DNA of 64,000 nt, from positions 434,001 to 498,000 of the forward strand of contig NZ_PCOV01000001.1 in assembly GCF_002979435.1 (NCBI RefSeq). The letters are read 5' to 3'. Both the position numbers and the translations under genes were made by a program. The notes beneath the pieces were generated by a model that saw nothing but the letters and a program-made list of their open reading frames with translations, was not told where the DNA came from and made no database searches. This document shows positions 29,198 to 37,652 of the stretch, in pieces; position 1 is the stretch's first letter, and every line of letters starts with the position of its first letter. The stretch is from Microbacterium sp. MYb66 (lineage in GTDB: Bacteria > Actinomycetota > Actinomycetes > Actinomycetales > Microbacteriaceae).

Positions 29198-30349
29198 TCA
29201 GGCCGTCGCCACCGGGATGTCCATGCCCTCGAGGGCGAGTCGCGCGGCACCGTGGAGGATCGCATCCGCGCCGGTCGTCGCAGCCTCGATCCGGAGACGC
29301 TGGGTCGCCAGCGGGTGGCATGCCTCGTACACGCGGCTGCGGACGGCGGCGATGAACGGCTCCGAGGCGCTCATGCTTCCGGTGAGGAAGACGGCGTGCG
29401 GGTTGAAGAAGTTCACCACGCCCGAGAGCGCCTGCCCGAGGTGGGTCCCCGCCGTGCGGACCAGTGTCGTCGCGAGCGGATCCGCGTCGCGGGCGAGGCT
29501 GAGCACATCGGTCGTGGTGCGCACGGAGTCGTTGCCGCGTGCGAGCATCTGCCGCACGAGGCTCGCGCCGCTCGCCACGGTCTCGAGACAGCCGGTGTTG
29601 CCGCACGAGCAGGGGATGTCGCCGCTGCCGTCGATGCGGGTGTGGGTGATGTCGCCGGCCGCAGATGTCGCTCCGCGGTGCACGTGGCCGTCGACGATGA
29701 TGCCGCTGCCGATCGCCGTCCCGGCCTTGACGGTGATGCTGTGCCCTGTGTGGCCGAACCGCTCGCGGTGCTCGCCGAGGGCGGCGAGGTTCGCGTCGTT
29801 GTCCACCGCCACCGGCACGCCGTAGCGGGCCGCGAGATGCTCGCCGACACGGAATCCCGGCCACCCGGGCATCCGCGACGGCTGGTCGACGGAACCCGAC
29901 GTGATGTCCACAGGGCCCGGCAGGCTGACGCCGATCGCGTGGACTCGGCCATCGGTCGCGAGGCGGTCGAAAACGACGGCGATCCGGTCGAGCGTCGCCA
30001 CCGGTCCCTCCGTCACATCCACGGCGATCGTCTCGCTGTCCAGGAGTGCGCCGCTCAGGGAATGGGTGCCGATCCTGGCGTGGCCCCCGCCGAGATCGGC
30101 GGTGAGGACGAAGCCGTCCGCGGCGATCTGCAGCACACGAGGGCGCCGGCCGCCGCGCGAGGTGCCGTCGCCGGCTTCGCGGAGCACACCGGCATCGAGC
30201 AGGGCCTGCACGCGGAGGCCGACGGTCGACGCGGCCACGCCGAGGAGGGCGGCCAGCTCCGAGCGGGAGCGCGCCTCGCCGCGCGCGACGAGGTCGAGGA
30301 TCCTTCGGGTGTGCGGGTCGTCGACGGTGGTGTCAGCGGCGTTGGTCAT
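29198..30349 (-). CDS. ROK family (NagC/XylR-type) transcriptional repressor
   Basis: The 383-residue protein has an N-terminal winged helix (RSRSELAALLGVAASTVGLRVQ, about residues 25-50) fused to a ROK sugar-kinase-like domain. Zinc-binding CSCGNTGCLETVASG and AVDNDANLAALGE are intact. ROK repressors release DNA when bound to a sugar or sugar phosphate. It is divergent from the ABC importer genes, whose promoter region holds several inverted repeats. The first GH29 gene converges on its 3' end. It most likely controls this island and its own transcription. Confidence 0.88.
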   Translation of the reverse strand: MTNAADTTVDDPHTRRILDLVARGEARSRSELAALLGVAASTVGLRVQALLDAGVLREAGDGTSRGGRRPRVLQIAADGFVLTADLGGGHARIGTHSLSGALLDSETIAVDVTEGPVATLDRIAVVFDRLATDGRVHAIGVSLPGPVDITSGSVDQPSRMPGWPGFRVGEHLAARYGVPVAVDNDANLAALGEHRERFGHTGHSITVKAGTAIGSGIIVDGHVHRGATSAAGDITHTRIDGSGDIPCSCGNTGCLETVASGASLVRQMLARGNDSVRTTTDVLSLARDADPLATTLVRTAGTHLGQALSGVVNFFNPHAVFLTGSMSASEPFIAAVRSRVYEACHPLATQRLRIEAATTGADAILHGAARLALEGMDIPVATA

Positions 30350-30427
30350 GGGTGCACTTTCGTGGTCGGAGCATCGTCAGCGTAGCGGGGGTTCGTCATG
30401 TTTCCCGGGAGTTACGAATTATCAAGC

Positions 30428-30443
30428 TCCGATAAACATCGGA
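30428..30443. promoter_or_regulatory. Inverted repeat 1 in the ROK/ABC intergenic region
   Basis: The perfect 6-bp arms TCCGAT and ATCGGA surround AAAC. It lies about 80 bases from the repressor start, and a bound dimer here could shut both directions. Operator status is inferred. Confidence 0.45.
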
Positions 30444-30468
30444 TGTTCAGCTTGCGGCCCCTTGCGAA

Positions 30469-30490
30469 GTATGAAAGCGTAACTTCATAC
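30469..30490. promoter_or_regulatory. Inverted repeat 2 in the ROK/ABC intergenic region
   Basis: GTATGAA and TTCATAC are perfect 7-bp arms around an 8-base spacer, the longest exact pair of the three repeats here. The AT-rich sequence is in the expected promoter zone about 60-80 bases before the binding-protein start. Confidence 0.45.
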
Positions 30491-30502
30491 GAAATCCTAC
30501 TA

Positions 30503-30527
30503 GGTTAATTCGAACATCGAAATAACC
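30503..30527. promoter_or_regulatory. Inverted repeat 3 in the ROK/ABC intergenic region
   Basis: GGTTAATTCGA and TCGAAATAACC form an 11-bp repeat with one mismatch and a 3-base centre, 24 bases before the binding-protein start. Size, AT content and place near the transcription start make it the best operator candidate for the ROK repressor. Confidence 0.5.
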
Positions 30528-30550
30528 TGTTCCCTTCCAGGAGGCATTCA

Positions 30551-31810
30551 ATGAAGAAGTTGCGTGTAGGGGCTGTGGTCGCCGTCGCCGGCGTCGCAGT
30601 CGCGATGACGGGCTGCGCGAGCAGCAGCGGCAACGGCGGTTCCGCCGACGGCGACACCATCGTCGTCGACATGTGGGCGGGCAGCGAGTCCGACGTCGAC
30701 GCCCTCGAGGCTCAGGTCGCCTTCGCCCAGGAGCAGAACCCCGACATCAAGATCAAGCTGCAGACGTCGCCGTGGAGCGACTTCTTCACCAAGCTCACCA
30801 CCAATATGGCCAGCGGGAACATGGCCTGCGTCACCGGCATGAGCGGTGCACAGCTGGGCGGCTACACCGGCGGTTTCCGCGAGCTGAGCGCCGACGACCT
30901 CAAGACGGCCGGCATCGACTGGGCCGAGTTCAACCCGAGCGCTGACGGCATCCTCAGCTTCGAGGGCAAGGTCTACGGCGTGCCCTTCGACGTCGCCACC
31001 ATGCTCGTCTACTACAACCAGGACATGCTCACCGCAGCGGGCGCCGCCACCCCCGAGATCGGCTGGACGTTCGACGACTTCGACACCATCGCCGCCGACG
31101 CGACGAAGGACGGCAAGTACGGCTTCGGCATGGGCATGGGTGGCTACCAGTGGATGTCGATGCCGATCGCGTACTCCGCGACGCAGCCGGCCTCCGAGGA
31201 CGGCACCCTGCACATCGACGAGAAGGCCTTCGTCGACGCGTCGACGTGGTACGCCGAGCTCGTCACCGAGAAGAAGGTCGCGGCCCCCGTGGCCTCGGCG
31301 TCCGACACCGGATGGGGCGAGAACCAGTACACGGGTGCGAACGCCGCCATGGCGGTCGACGGCACGTGGAACGCCGTCACCTACCTGAACAACGAATCCG
31401 GCTTCGCCGCCGGCATGGTTCCGCTGCCCGCCGGAGTCGACGGCAACCCGGGCCCGATCCTCGGCTCCGGCTACGGCATCTCCGCGAACTGCGAGAACCC
31501 CGAGGCCGCGCTGAAGGTCATGGGGTCGCTGCTGGGCGAGGACGCACAGGACTACATCGCGTCCTCCGGCCGTTCGTACCCCGCGCGCACGTCGTCGCAG
31601 CCGCTGTACTTCGAGTCGATCGACGAGCAGTACCGCGACCAGGTGCAGTCCGTCTTCGAGGCCGCGTTCGGCGACACCGTGCCGCTGTACATGACGAAGA
31701 ACTGGCAGAAGCTCGACAGCTACATCCAGCCCAACCTCGTCAGCGTCTACAACGGCCAGATGACGATGGAGGAGCTGCTGTCGAACGCGCAGGCGCAGTT
31801 CGGCGAGTGA
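30551..31810 (+). CDS. ABC sugar importer, solute-binding lipoprotein
   Basis: This 419-residue family 1 extracellular binding protein has a signal peptide ending in lipobox MTGC (Cys22) and a Ser/Gly-rich linker. The mature part has the family pattern [14 protein letters not shown] and ends with repeated Tyr/Trp-rich ligand-site segments. Export and lipidation put it on the outer face of the membrane. GGAGG lies about nine bases before the ATG. It heads the operon binding protein-permease-permease-kinase-M81-GH29. The ligand is probably an oligosaccharide or glycoside. Confidence 0.92.
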   Translation: MKKLRVGAVVAVAGVAVAMTGCASSSGNGGSADGDTIVVDMWAGSESDVDALEAQVAFAQEQNPDIKIKLQTSPWSDFFTKLTTNMASGNMACVTGMSGAQLGGYTGGFRELSADDLKTAGIDWAEFNPSADGILSFEGKVYGVPFDVATMLVYYNQDMLTAAGAATPEIGWTFDDFDTIAADATKDGKYGFGMGMGGYQWMSMPIAYSATQPASEDGTLHIDEKAFVDASTWYAELVTEKKVAAPVASASDTGWGENQYTGANAAMAVDGTWNAVTYLNNESGFAAGMVPLPAGVDGNPGPILGSGYGISANCENPEAALKVMGSLLGEDAQDYIASSGRSYPARTSSQPLYFESIDEQYRDQVQSVFEAAFGDTVPLYMTKNWQKLDSYIQPNLVSVYNGQMTMEELLSNAQAQFGE

Positions 31811-31853
31811 TCCGGCTCCGGCCACCACAGCAGTAACAGAGAAAGAAACTGAG

Positions 31854-32759
31854 ATGACGATCACGACGAGACGTCGAGGATCGCTCGCCAAGGTGGAGGC
31901 CCGTCAGGCGCTGGGATTCGCAAGCCCAGCCCTGATCGGCCTCGCCGTGTTCACGATCGTGCCCGTCGGGCTCTCGATCGTGATGAGCGTCTTCGACTGG
32001 CCGACCTTCGGCGAGCGAAGCTTCAACGGGGTGGACAACTACGTCAAGCTGTTCACCAGCAGTCCGGACTTCTGGCCGGCGCTGCGCAACTCGGCGGTGT
32101 ACACACTGCTCTACGTCCCGTTGAGCGTCGCTCTCTCGCTCGTGCTCGCCCTCGGTCTCGGTTCACGGATCCGCGGGCGCGGCGCGCTGCGCGTGCTCTT
32201 CTTCATCCCCGTCGTGACCCCCATGGTCGCGAACGTGCTGGTGTGGAAGATGATGCTGCAGCCCCAGGGACTGTTCAACGGCCTGTCGCAGACCTGGTTC
32301 GGCATCGAGCTGCCCAACTTCCTCGCCGACCCCTCGTGGGCCATGATCATGGTCGTCGTCATGAGCGTCTGGCAAGGACTCGGCTACAACATGCTGATCT
32401 TCTCCGCGGCTCTCGAGCAGCTTCCCGAGAGCGTGCTGGAGGCCGCCAGTATCGACGGCGCCAAGGGGCTCCGGCGGGTCTGGAGCATCATCATCCCGAT
32501 GATCTCGCCGTCGATCTTCTTCGCGACGATCATGACGATGATCACCTCCCTGCAGGTCTTCGTGCAGCCGCAGATGCTCACCGGCGGTGGCCCGGGCAAC
32601 GCCACGAAGCCCCTCGTCATGTACATCTGGGAGCAGGGTTTCACCTTCGGCGACCTCGGCCTCGCCGCCGCCGCCGCCTGGATCCTCTTCGCGATCATCA
32701 TCGCGATCACGGGTCTGCAGTTCGCCGCGCAGAAGAAGTGGGTGCACTATGAGCACTGA
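31854..32759 (+). CDS. ABC sugar importer, permease subunit 1 (MalF-like)
   Basis: The 301-residue membrane protein has six helices and the EAASIDGAKG loop of CUT1 sugar permeases, which contacts the ATPase. N-terminal QALGFASPALIGLAVFTIVP is a typical first helix. Its 3' end overlaps the next permease start by 11 bases. No ATP-binding subunit is encoded in the island; in many actinobacteria a shared MsmK-type ATPase elsewhere energises such importers. Confidence 0.92.
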   Translation: MTITTRRRGSLAKVEARQALGFASPALIGLAVFTIVPVGLSIVMSVFDWPTFGERSFNGVDNYVKLFTSSPDFWPALRNSAVYTLLYVPLSVALSLVLALGLGSRIRGRGALRVLFFIPVVTPMVANVLVWKMMLQPQGLFNGLSQTWFGIELPNFLADPSWAMIMVVVMSVWQGLGYNMLIFSAALEQLPESVLEAASIDGAKGLRRVWSIIIPMISPSIFFATIMTMITSLQVFVQPQMLTGGGPGNATKPLVMYIWEQGFTFGDLGLAAAAAWILFAIIIAITGLQFAAQKKWVHYEH

Positions 32760-33663
32760 GACACTCGTCCGACCCGCCGGCCCCAAGGCCCGTTCCGATC
32801 GCGAGCGCGAACGCGCGCGCGGTGCGGCCACGACTCCCGGCGCACGCGTTCGGCTGATCCTGGCGCACGTCGCGATCTACGTCGCGGCGCTGATCTTCAT
32901 CTCGCCACTGATCTACGCCTTCTTCTCGGCCCTCAAGCCGAACTCCGAGATGTTCTCGATGCCGCCGACGCTCGTCGGGTCAGAGCTGCGCTGGAGCAAC
33001 TTCGTCGACGTATTCGCCTACGGCCCGTTCCTGACGTACATCATGAACTCCTTCATCGTCGCGATCCTCGGCACGCTCGTCGTGCTGATCGTGTCGACCA
33101 CGGCCGGATACGCGTTCGGCCGGCTGCGCTGGAAGGGCCGCGACGCCGTCTTCGTGCTCTTCCTCGCGACTCTCATGGTGCCGGCCGAGGTGCTCGTCAT
33201 CCCGATGTTCCAGGTGATGCAGTGGTTCGACTGGGTCGACACCTACCAGGCGCTGGTCCTGCCGTTCGCGTTCGGGGCGTTCGGCACCTTCCTGATGCGG
33301 CAGTTCTTCCGCGGCATCCCGTACGAGCTCGAGGAGGCCGCGCGCGTCGACGGCGCAGGCCCGGTGCGCTCGTTCCTCCAGATCATCCTGCCCCTGTCGA
33401 AGTCCGCGGTCGCCGTGCTGGCCGTGTTCACCTTCCTGTCGTTCTGGAACAGCTACCTGTGGCCGCTCATCGTGACGGTCGACTACAACGCGCACGGTAC
33501 GCTCCCCGTCGGGCTCGCGAGCTTCGCGGGACTCACCGGCACGCGCTGGGACCTCCAGATGGCAGCGGCGATCATCTCGATGATCCCGACGACCCTGCTC
33601 GTGATCGTGCTGCAGAAGCACCTGGTCAAGGGCATCGCGATGGCAGGACTGGGCGGGCGCTGA
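32749..33663 (+). CDS. ABC sugar importer, permease subunit 2 (MalG-like)
   Basis: The 304-residue partner permease has six helices, a long charged N-terminal tail (residues 1-30, Arg-rich) and the EEAARVDGAG loop of CUT1 permeases. IYVAALIFISPLIYAFFSAL is the first membrane helix. ATG 32749 overlaps permease 1. It would form the membrane channel as a heterodimer with permease 1. The ROK kinase follows within three bases, so the imported sugar is probably met at once by that enzyme. Confidence 0.92.
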   Translation: MSTETLVRPAGPKARSDRERERARGAATTPGARVRLILAHVAIYVAALIFISPLIYAFFSALKPNSEMFSMPPTLVGSELRWSNFVDVFAYGPFLTYIMNSFIVAILGTLVVLIVSTTAGYAFGRLRWKGRDAVFVLFLATLMVPAEVLVIPMFQVMQWFDWVDTYQALVLPFAFGAFGTFLMRQFFRGIPYELEEAARVDGAGPVRSFLQIILPLSKSAVAVLAVFTFLSFWNSYLWPLIVTVDYNAHGTLPVGLASFAGLTGTRWDLQMAAAIISMIPTTLLVIVLQKHLVKGIAMAGLGGR

Positions 33664-33665
33664 GC

Positions 33666-34640
33666 ATGATCGGTCAGGAACACGGGACCACCATGTCCAT
33701 CGAGCACCACTCGCCACCCGGCGCAGGGCTGATCGGGATCGACATCGGCGGCACCAAGATCGCCGCCCTGCTCGTCAGCGGTGACGGGGCGGTGCTCGCC
33801 AGAGGAAGCGTTCCGGCGCCGGCCGCTCTCGGAGGCGCGGCGATGGCCGATGCAGCCGCCGGTCTCGCTCGCACTCTCGCCATCGAGGCCGATGTGCCGC
33901 TCGCCGCTGCAGGAGTGGGTGCCGCCGGCGTCATCGATCACGAGACCGGCACCATCCGCGCCGCCTCCGCGACATTCGTCGGATGGGCGGGCTTCCCGCT
34001 GGCCGACGAGCTGGAGGCGCGACTCGGAGTCCCCGTTCGCGTGGAGAACGATGTGAACGCCTTCCTCCTGGGCGAGGCCGCGGCCGTGGGGCGGACCGAA
34101 CGGGATGTGCTCGGCGTCATGCTCGGCACCGGCGTCGGCGGCGCGCTCCTCATCGATGGGGAGCTCCACCACGGACCACACGGCGCTGCAGGGGAGATCG
34201 GGCACACGCCGGGCTACAGCCAGCTGGTGTGCACGTGCGGTCAGGTCGGACACCTCGAGACGCTGGCGTCCGGAACCTCGATCGCGCTGCGCTATCAGGA
34301 GCGCACGGCCGGCCCCGCACTCGACGCCAGAGACGTCGCGGATCGAGCGCGCGATGGCGACGCGGACGCGATCGCTGTGTTCCATGCCGCCGGTCGCGCG
34401 GTCGCACTCGCGTGCGCCAGCGCCGCGACGATCCTCGACCTGCCCTGTGCGATCGTCGGGGGAGGGGTGGCCGCCGCCTGGGACCTCCTCGAGCCCGCGA
34501 TCGCGCGAACGCTGCGCACGGACTCGCCGGTCTCGGGTATCCCTCTGCGCATCATCCCCGCCGTCCTCGGTTCCGACGCCGTCGCGCTCGGCGCCATCGA
34601 GACCGCCCGTCGTGCCCTCGTGCCGGCGGCCCCGCACTGA
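33666..34640 (+). CDS. ROK family sugar kinase
   Basis: The 324-residue kinase lacks a DNA-binding domain. The phosphate motif LIGIDIGGTKIAALL is at the N-terminus and RVENDVNAFLLGEA is the sugar-binding/catalytic part. The zinc motif reads CTCGQVGHLE where most ROK proteins have CxCGxxGCxE, so the third cysteine is His. Family members phosphorylate glucose, N-acetylmannosamine or other sugars. Start ATG 33666 is used; ATG 33693 would remove nine residues. Its place in the operon suggests it phosphorylates the sugar released by the GH29 enzymes. Confidence 0.87.
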   Translation: MIGQEHGTTMSIEHHSPPGAGLIGIDIGGTKIAALLVSGDGAVLARGSVPAPAALGGAAMADAAAGLARTLAIEADVPLAAAGVGAAGVIDHETGTIRAASATFVGWAGFPLADELEARLGVPVRVENDVNAFLLGEAAAVGRTERDVLGVMLGTGVGGALLIDGELHHGPHGAAGEIGHTPGYSQLVCTCGQVGHLETLASGTSIALRYQERTAGPALDARDVADRARDGDADAIAVFHAAGRAVALACASAATILDLPCAIVGGGVAAAWDLLEPAIARTLRTDSPVSGIPLRIIPAVLGSDAVALGAIETARRALVPAAPH

Positions 34641-34671
34641 GATCGACTCGCACCGACAAGGAGCACATCAC

Positions 34672-36249
34672 GTGACCGCACGTCCCGAAGCCCACGAGAT
34701 CTGGATGGGGCCCCTTCCGCCTGTCGAGACCGGCGGACTGCCGAGGCCACGGATCGGCATCGGCGGGATCTCGATCGAATCGAGCACCTTCTCGCCCCAC
34801 ATCTCGGGAGACGAGGCCTTCACCGTCCGGTCCGGGGAGACCCTGCGGTCGTACTACCCGTTCCTCGACGACGGGCGCGAGCTCGCCTCCGCGGCGGAGT
34901 GGGTGCCTCTCACGCACGGCCGCTCTCTGCCCGGCGGGGCCGTGGCGGCGGAGACCTACCGCCGGATGAAGGATGCGATCGTCACCGGCATCCGGGAACA
35001 GGGCCCGTTCGACGGCTTCTTCTTCGACATCCACGGCGCGATGAGCGTCGTCGGCATGGACGATGCCGAGGGCGACCTCGCTCTCGCGGTGCGCGCGGCG
35101 CTCGGCCCCGACACGCTCGTGTCGACGTCGATGGACCTGCACGGCAACGTCTCGGAGGTCTTGCGTGACGCCGTCGATCTCCTGACCTGCTATCGGATGG
35201 CGCCGCACGAGGACTGGATGAACACCAAGGAGCGCGCGGTGTGGAACCTGCTCGCCCGGCTGCGGGGACCTCACGGCGCAGACCCCCTGCGCCGTCGTCC
35301 GTACTCGGCGTGGGTGCCGGTCCCGGTGCTGCTCCCCGGAGAGAAGACGAGTACCCGGTTGGAGCCCGCGCGCAGCATCTACGCGCAGCTCCCCGAGATC
35401 GAGGCGCTCCCGGGTGTCGTCGACGCGTCGGTGTGGATCGGCTACGCGTGGGCGGATGAGCGGCGCTGCCAGGCGTACGTCGTGGTCACTGGTGACGATG
35501 AGGACCTGATCGCCCGCGAGGCCGAGCGGGTCGCCCGGATGTTCTGGGACGCGCGCGAGGACTTCGTCTTCGTGGCCGAGACCGGCACGCTCGACGAGGC
35601 GCTGGAGAGGGCGCTCGTGCCTGGCGCGGCGCACCCGTACCTGATCTCCGATTCGGGAGACAACCCGACCGCGGGTGGGGCGGGCGATGTGACCTGGACG
35701 CTGGCGCACCTCCTCGAGCGCGCCGAGCTCACCGACGGCAGCCGCACCACTCTGGTCGCCTCGATCTTCGACCGGGACGCCGTCGCTCGGGCGGTCGACG
35801 CCGGTGTCGGCGCCACGGTCACGCTCGACGCGGGCGCCCGGATCGATGCCGGACCCCACGGCCCCGTGGCGATCACCGGCAGCGTGTTCTCGATCACGGA
35901 GGGCGACCCGGACGCGGGCACTCAGGTCGTGATCGCCGTGGGAGGCCTGCACGCCATCATCACGGAGCGCCGCAAGCCGTTCCACCATCTGTCGGACTTC
36001 CGGATGCTGGGCCTCGAGCCCACGACCGCCGACATCGTCGTGGTGAAGATCGGCTACCTCGAGCCCGAGCTGTACGAGCTCGCGCAGGGGTGGACTCTCG
36101 CTCTCACGCCCGGTGGCGTGGACCAGGACCTCCTGCGTCTCGGCCACGACCGTCTGCAGCCCGGCGTCTACCCGTTCGACCCGGACGGGACCCCCGACCT
36201 GACGGCTGTGGTCGTCCGCCGCGATTCCTCCGAGGAGCAGAACGCATGA
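34672..36249 (+). CDS. M81 family (MlrC-like) metallopeptidase
   Basis: The 525-residue cytoplasmic protein has the MlrC two-domain layout. Zinc-ligand segments are FFFDIHGAMSVVGMDD (DIHGAM) and STSMDLHGNVSEVL, with YRMAPHEDW downstream. The C-terminal domain begins near LISDSGDNPTAGGAGD. MlrC of sphingomonads cleaves linear microcystin, but most M81 proteins have no known substrate and many sit in sugar or amide clusters. Here it lies between a ROK kinase and a fucosidase-like gene. The GTG start follows AAGGAGCAC. Its stop overlaps the next start (ATGA). Confidence 0.87.
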   Translation: MTARPEAHEIWMGPLPPVETGGLPRPRIGIGGISIESSTFSPHISGDEAFTVRSGETLRSYYPFLDDGRELASAAEWVPLTHGRSLPGGAVAAETYRRMKDAIVTGIREQGPFDGFFFDIHGAMSVVGMDDAEGDLALAVRAALGPDTLVSTSMDLHGNVSEVLRDAVDLLTCYRMAPHEDWMNTKERAVWNLLARLRGPHGADPLRRRPYSAWVPVPVLLPGEKTSTRLEPARSIYAQLPEIEALPGVVDASVWIGYAWADERRCQAYVVVTGDDEDLIAREAERVARMFWDAREDFVFVAETGTLDEALERALVPGAAHPYLISDSGDNPTAGGAGDVTWTLAHLLERAELTDGSRTTLVASIFDRDAVARAVDAGVGATVTLDAGARIDAGPHGPVAITGSVFSITEGDPDAGTQVVIAVGGLHAIITERRKPFHHLSDFRMLGLEPTTADIVVVKIGYLEPELYELAQGWTLALTPGGVDQDLLRLGHDRLQPGVYPFDPDGTPDLTAVVVRRDSSEEQNA

Positions 36250-37586
36250 TGAACTTCGAGAAGCGCACCGGCCCGGACTTCGGGGCCGACGCTCCCGTGT
36301 ATCCGACGCAGGGTGTGCCCGACTGGTACCGCGACGCCAAGCTCGGCTTCTTCGTCCACTGGGGCCTCTACTCGGTGCCGGCATGGGCCGTGCAGCACGG
36401 CGAGGGCGTGAACATCCCGACGGAGGACGCCTATGCCTGGCACCAGTACGCCGAGTGGTACGGCAACACGGTCCGGATCGCGGGCAGCCCGACGTGGGAG
36501 CGGCACCAGCAGCTGTTCGGGCCGGGCACGTCCTACGAGGACCTGGCCGACCGGTGGGACGCCTCGGTGTTCGACGCGGATGCCTTCGTCGGTGAGCTCG
36601 TCGGCGCAGGCGCGAAGTACATCGTGCCGACGACCAAGCACCACGAGGGCTTCTGCCTGTGGGACACCGCGACGACCGGATTCAACGCGGCCGCACGCGG
36701 TCCGCGCCGCGACCTGATCGCCGAGTTCCACGCCGCCACGCGGCGCGCCGGCGCGAAGTTCGGTGTCTACTACTCGGGCGCCCTCGACTGGCATGTGAGC
36801 GACTTCCCGGCCATCGAGTCCGACACCGACCTCTTCCGATTCCGTCGCAACGATGCCCACTTCGCGCGCTACTCGGCTGCGCAACTCGACGAGCTCGTGT
36901 CGCGGTTCTCCCCGGACCTGCTCTGGAACGACATCGACTGGCCGGACGGCGGCAAGGGGCAGGACGAGTACGCGGTCGCCGCCCTCCTGGGGCGGTACTT
37001 CGACGCCGTGCCGGAAGGAGTGGTCAACGACCGCTGGGGTGTGCCGTACCACGGCTTCCTCACGCGCGAGTACACGGACATCCCCGAGATCATCCCCGAG
37101 CCGTGGGAGTCGACCCGCGGCCTCGGGTACTCGTTCGGGTTCAACCAGGCCGAGGACGAGCGGCACTCGCTCTCCGGCGCTGAGCTGATCAGGCTGCTCG
37201 TCGACGTCGTGGCGAAGAACGGCAACCTGCTGATCAACGTCGGCCCCGCCGCGGACGGCTCGATCCCGGAGCTGCAGCGTCGTGCGATGCGCGAGCTGGG
37301 CGTGTGGCTCGAGGCGAACGGCGACGCGATCTACGGCACGCGGCCGTGGATCCGGATGGGGGAGCGTACCGGCGCCCCGCGGCGCTACACGACTACGGGA
37401 TCGACCGTGCATGTGCACGCGCTCGACCCGAGCACGGGTGAGGTCGAGCTGCCCGACGAGCTCCGGGCATCAGACCTGCGCTGGGCTGACGGCAGCGTCG
37501 TCGAGCGGTCTGCCGATGACAGGGCGATCGCGGTGATCCCCGCCGGTCTGCGCAGCGAGCCGGTCGCGGTCCTGTCCGCAGGCTGA
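36246..37586 (+). CDS. GH29 family alpha-L-fucosidase (second copy)
   Basis: The 446-residue cytoplasmic GH29 enzyme has the barrel start LGFFVHWGLYSVPAWAV, TTKHHEGFCLWDT at residues 129-141, and the probable nucleophile Asp229 in PDLLWNDIDWP, the classical fucosidase context. The INVGPAADGSIPE segment is another family signature. It is only distantly related to the first GH29 gene here, so the two probably cleave different linkages. ATG 36246 overlaps the M81 stop by four bases. It closes the operon ahead of a terminator. No fucose-metabolism genes follow. Confidence 0.9.
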   Translation: MMNFEKRTGPDFGADAPVYPTQGVPDWYRDAKLGFFVHWGLYSVPAWAVQHGEGVNIPTEDAYAWHQYAEWYGNTVRIAGSPTWERHQQLFGPGTSYEDLADRWDASVFDADAFVGELVGAGAKYIVPTTKHHEGFCLWDTATTGFNAAARGPRRDLIAEFHAATRRAGAKFGVYYSGALDWHVSDFPAIESDTDLFRFRRNDAHFARYSAAQLDELVSRFSPDLLWNDIDWPDGGKGQDEYAVAALLGRYFDAVPEGVVNDRWGVPYHGFLTREYTDIPEIIPEPWESTRGLGYSFGFNQAEDERHSLSGAELIRLLVDVVAKNGNLLINVGPAADGSIPELQRRAMRELGVWLEANGDAIYGTRPWIRMGERTGAPRRYTTTGSTVHVHALDPSTGEVELPDELRASDLRWADGSVVERSADDRAIAVIPAGLRSEPVAVLSAG

Positions 37587-37604
37587 GACGGATCGGATCG
37601 CGTG

Positions 37605-37640
37605 GGCGAGGGCCTTCCCGAAGTCGGGAGGGCCCTCGCC
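37605..37640. terminator. Terminator after the second GH29 gene
   Basis: A 16-bp stem with one wobble (GGCGAGGGCCTTCCCG and CGGGAGGGCCCTCGCC) and a 4-base AAGT loop lies between the convergent GH29 and dehydrogenase genes, 19 and 13 bases from their stops. It probably serves both strands. Confidence 0.75.
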
Positions 37641-37652
37641 GTGTCGTGGTGA

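Noticed and set aside
27904..37586. Calling this island a fucose operon
   Set aside because: GH29 suggests fucosides, but no fucose isomerase, fuculokinase, aldolase, mutarotase or fucose dehydrogenase was found, so the name would over-claim.
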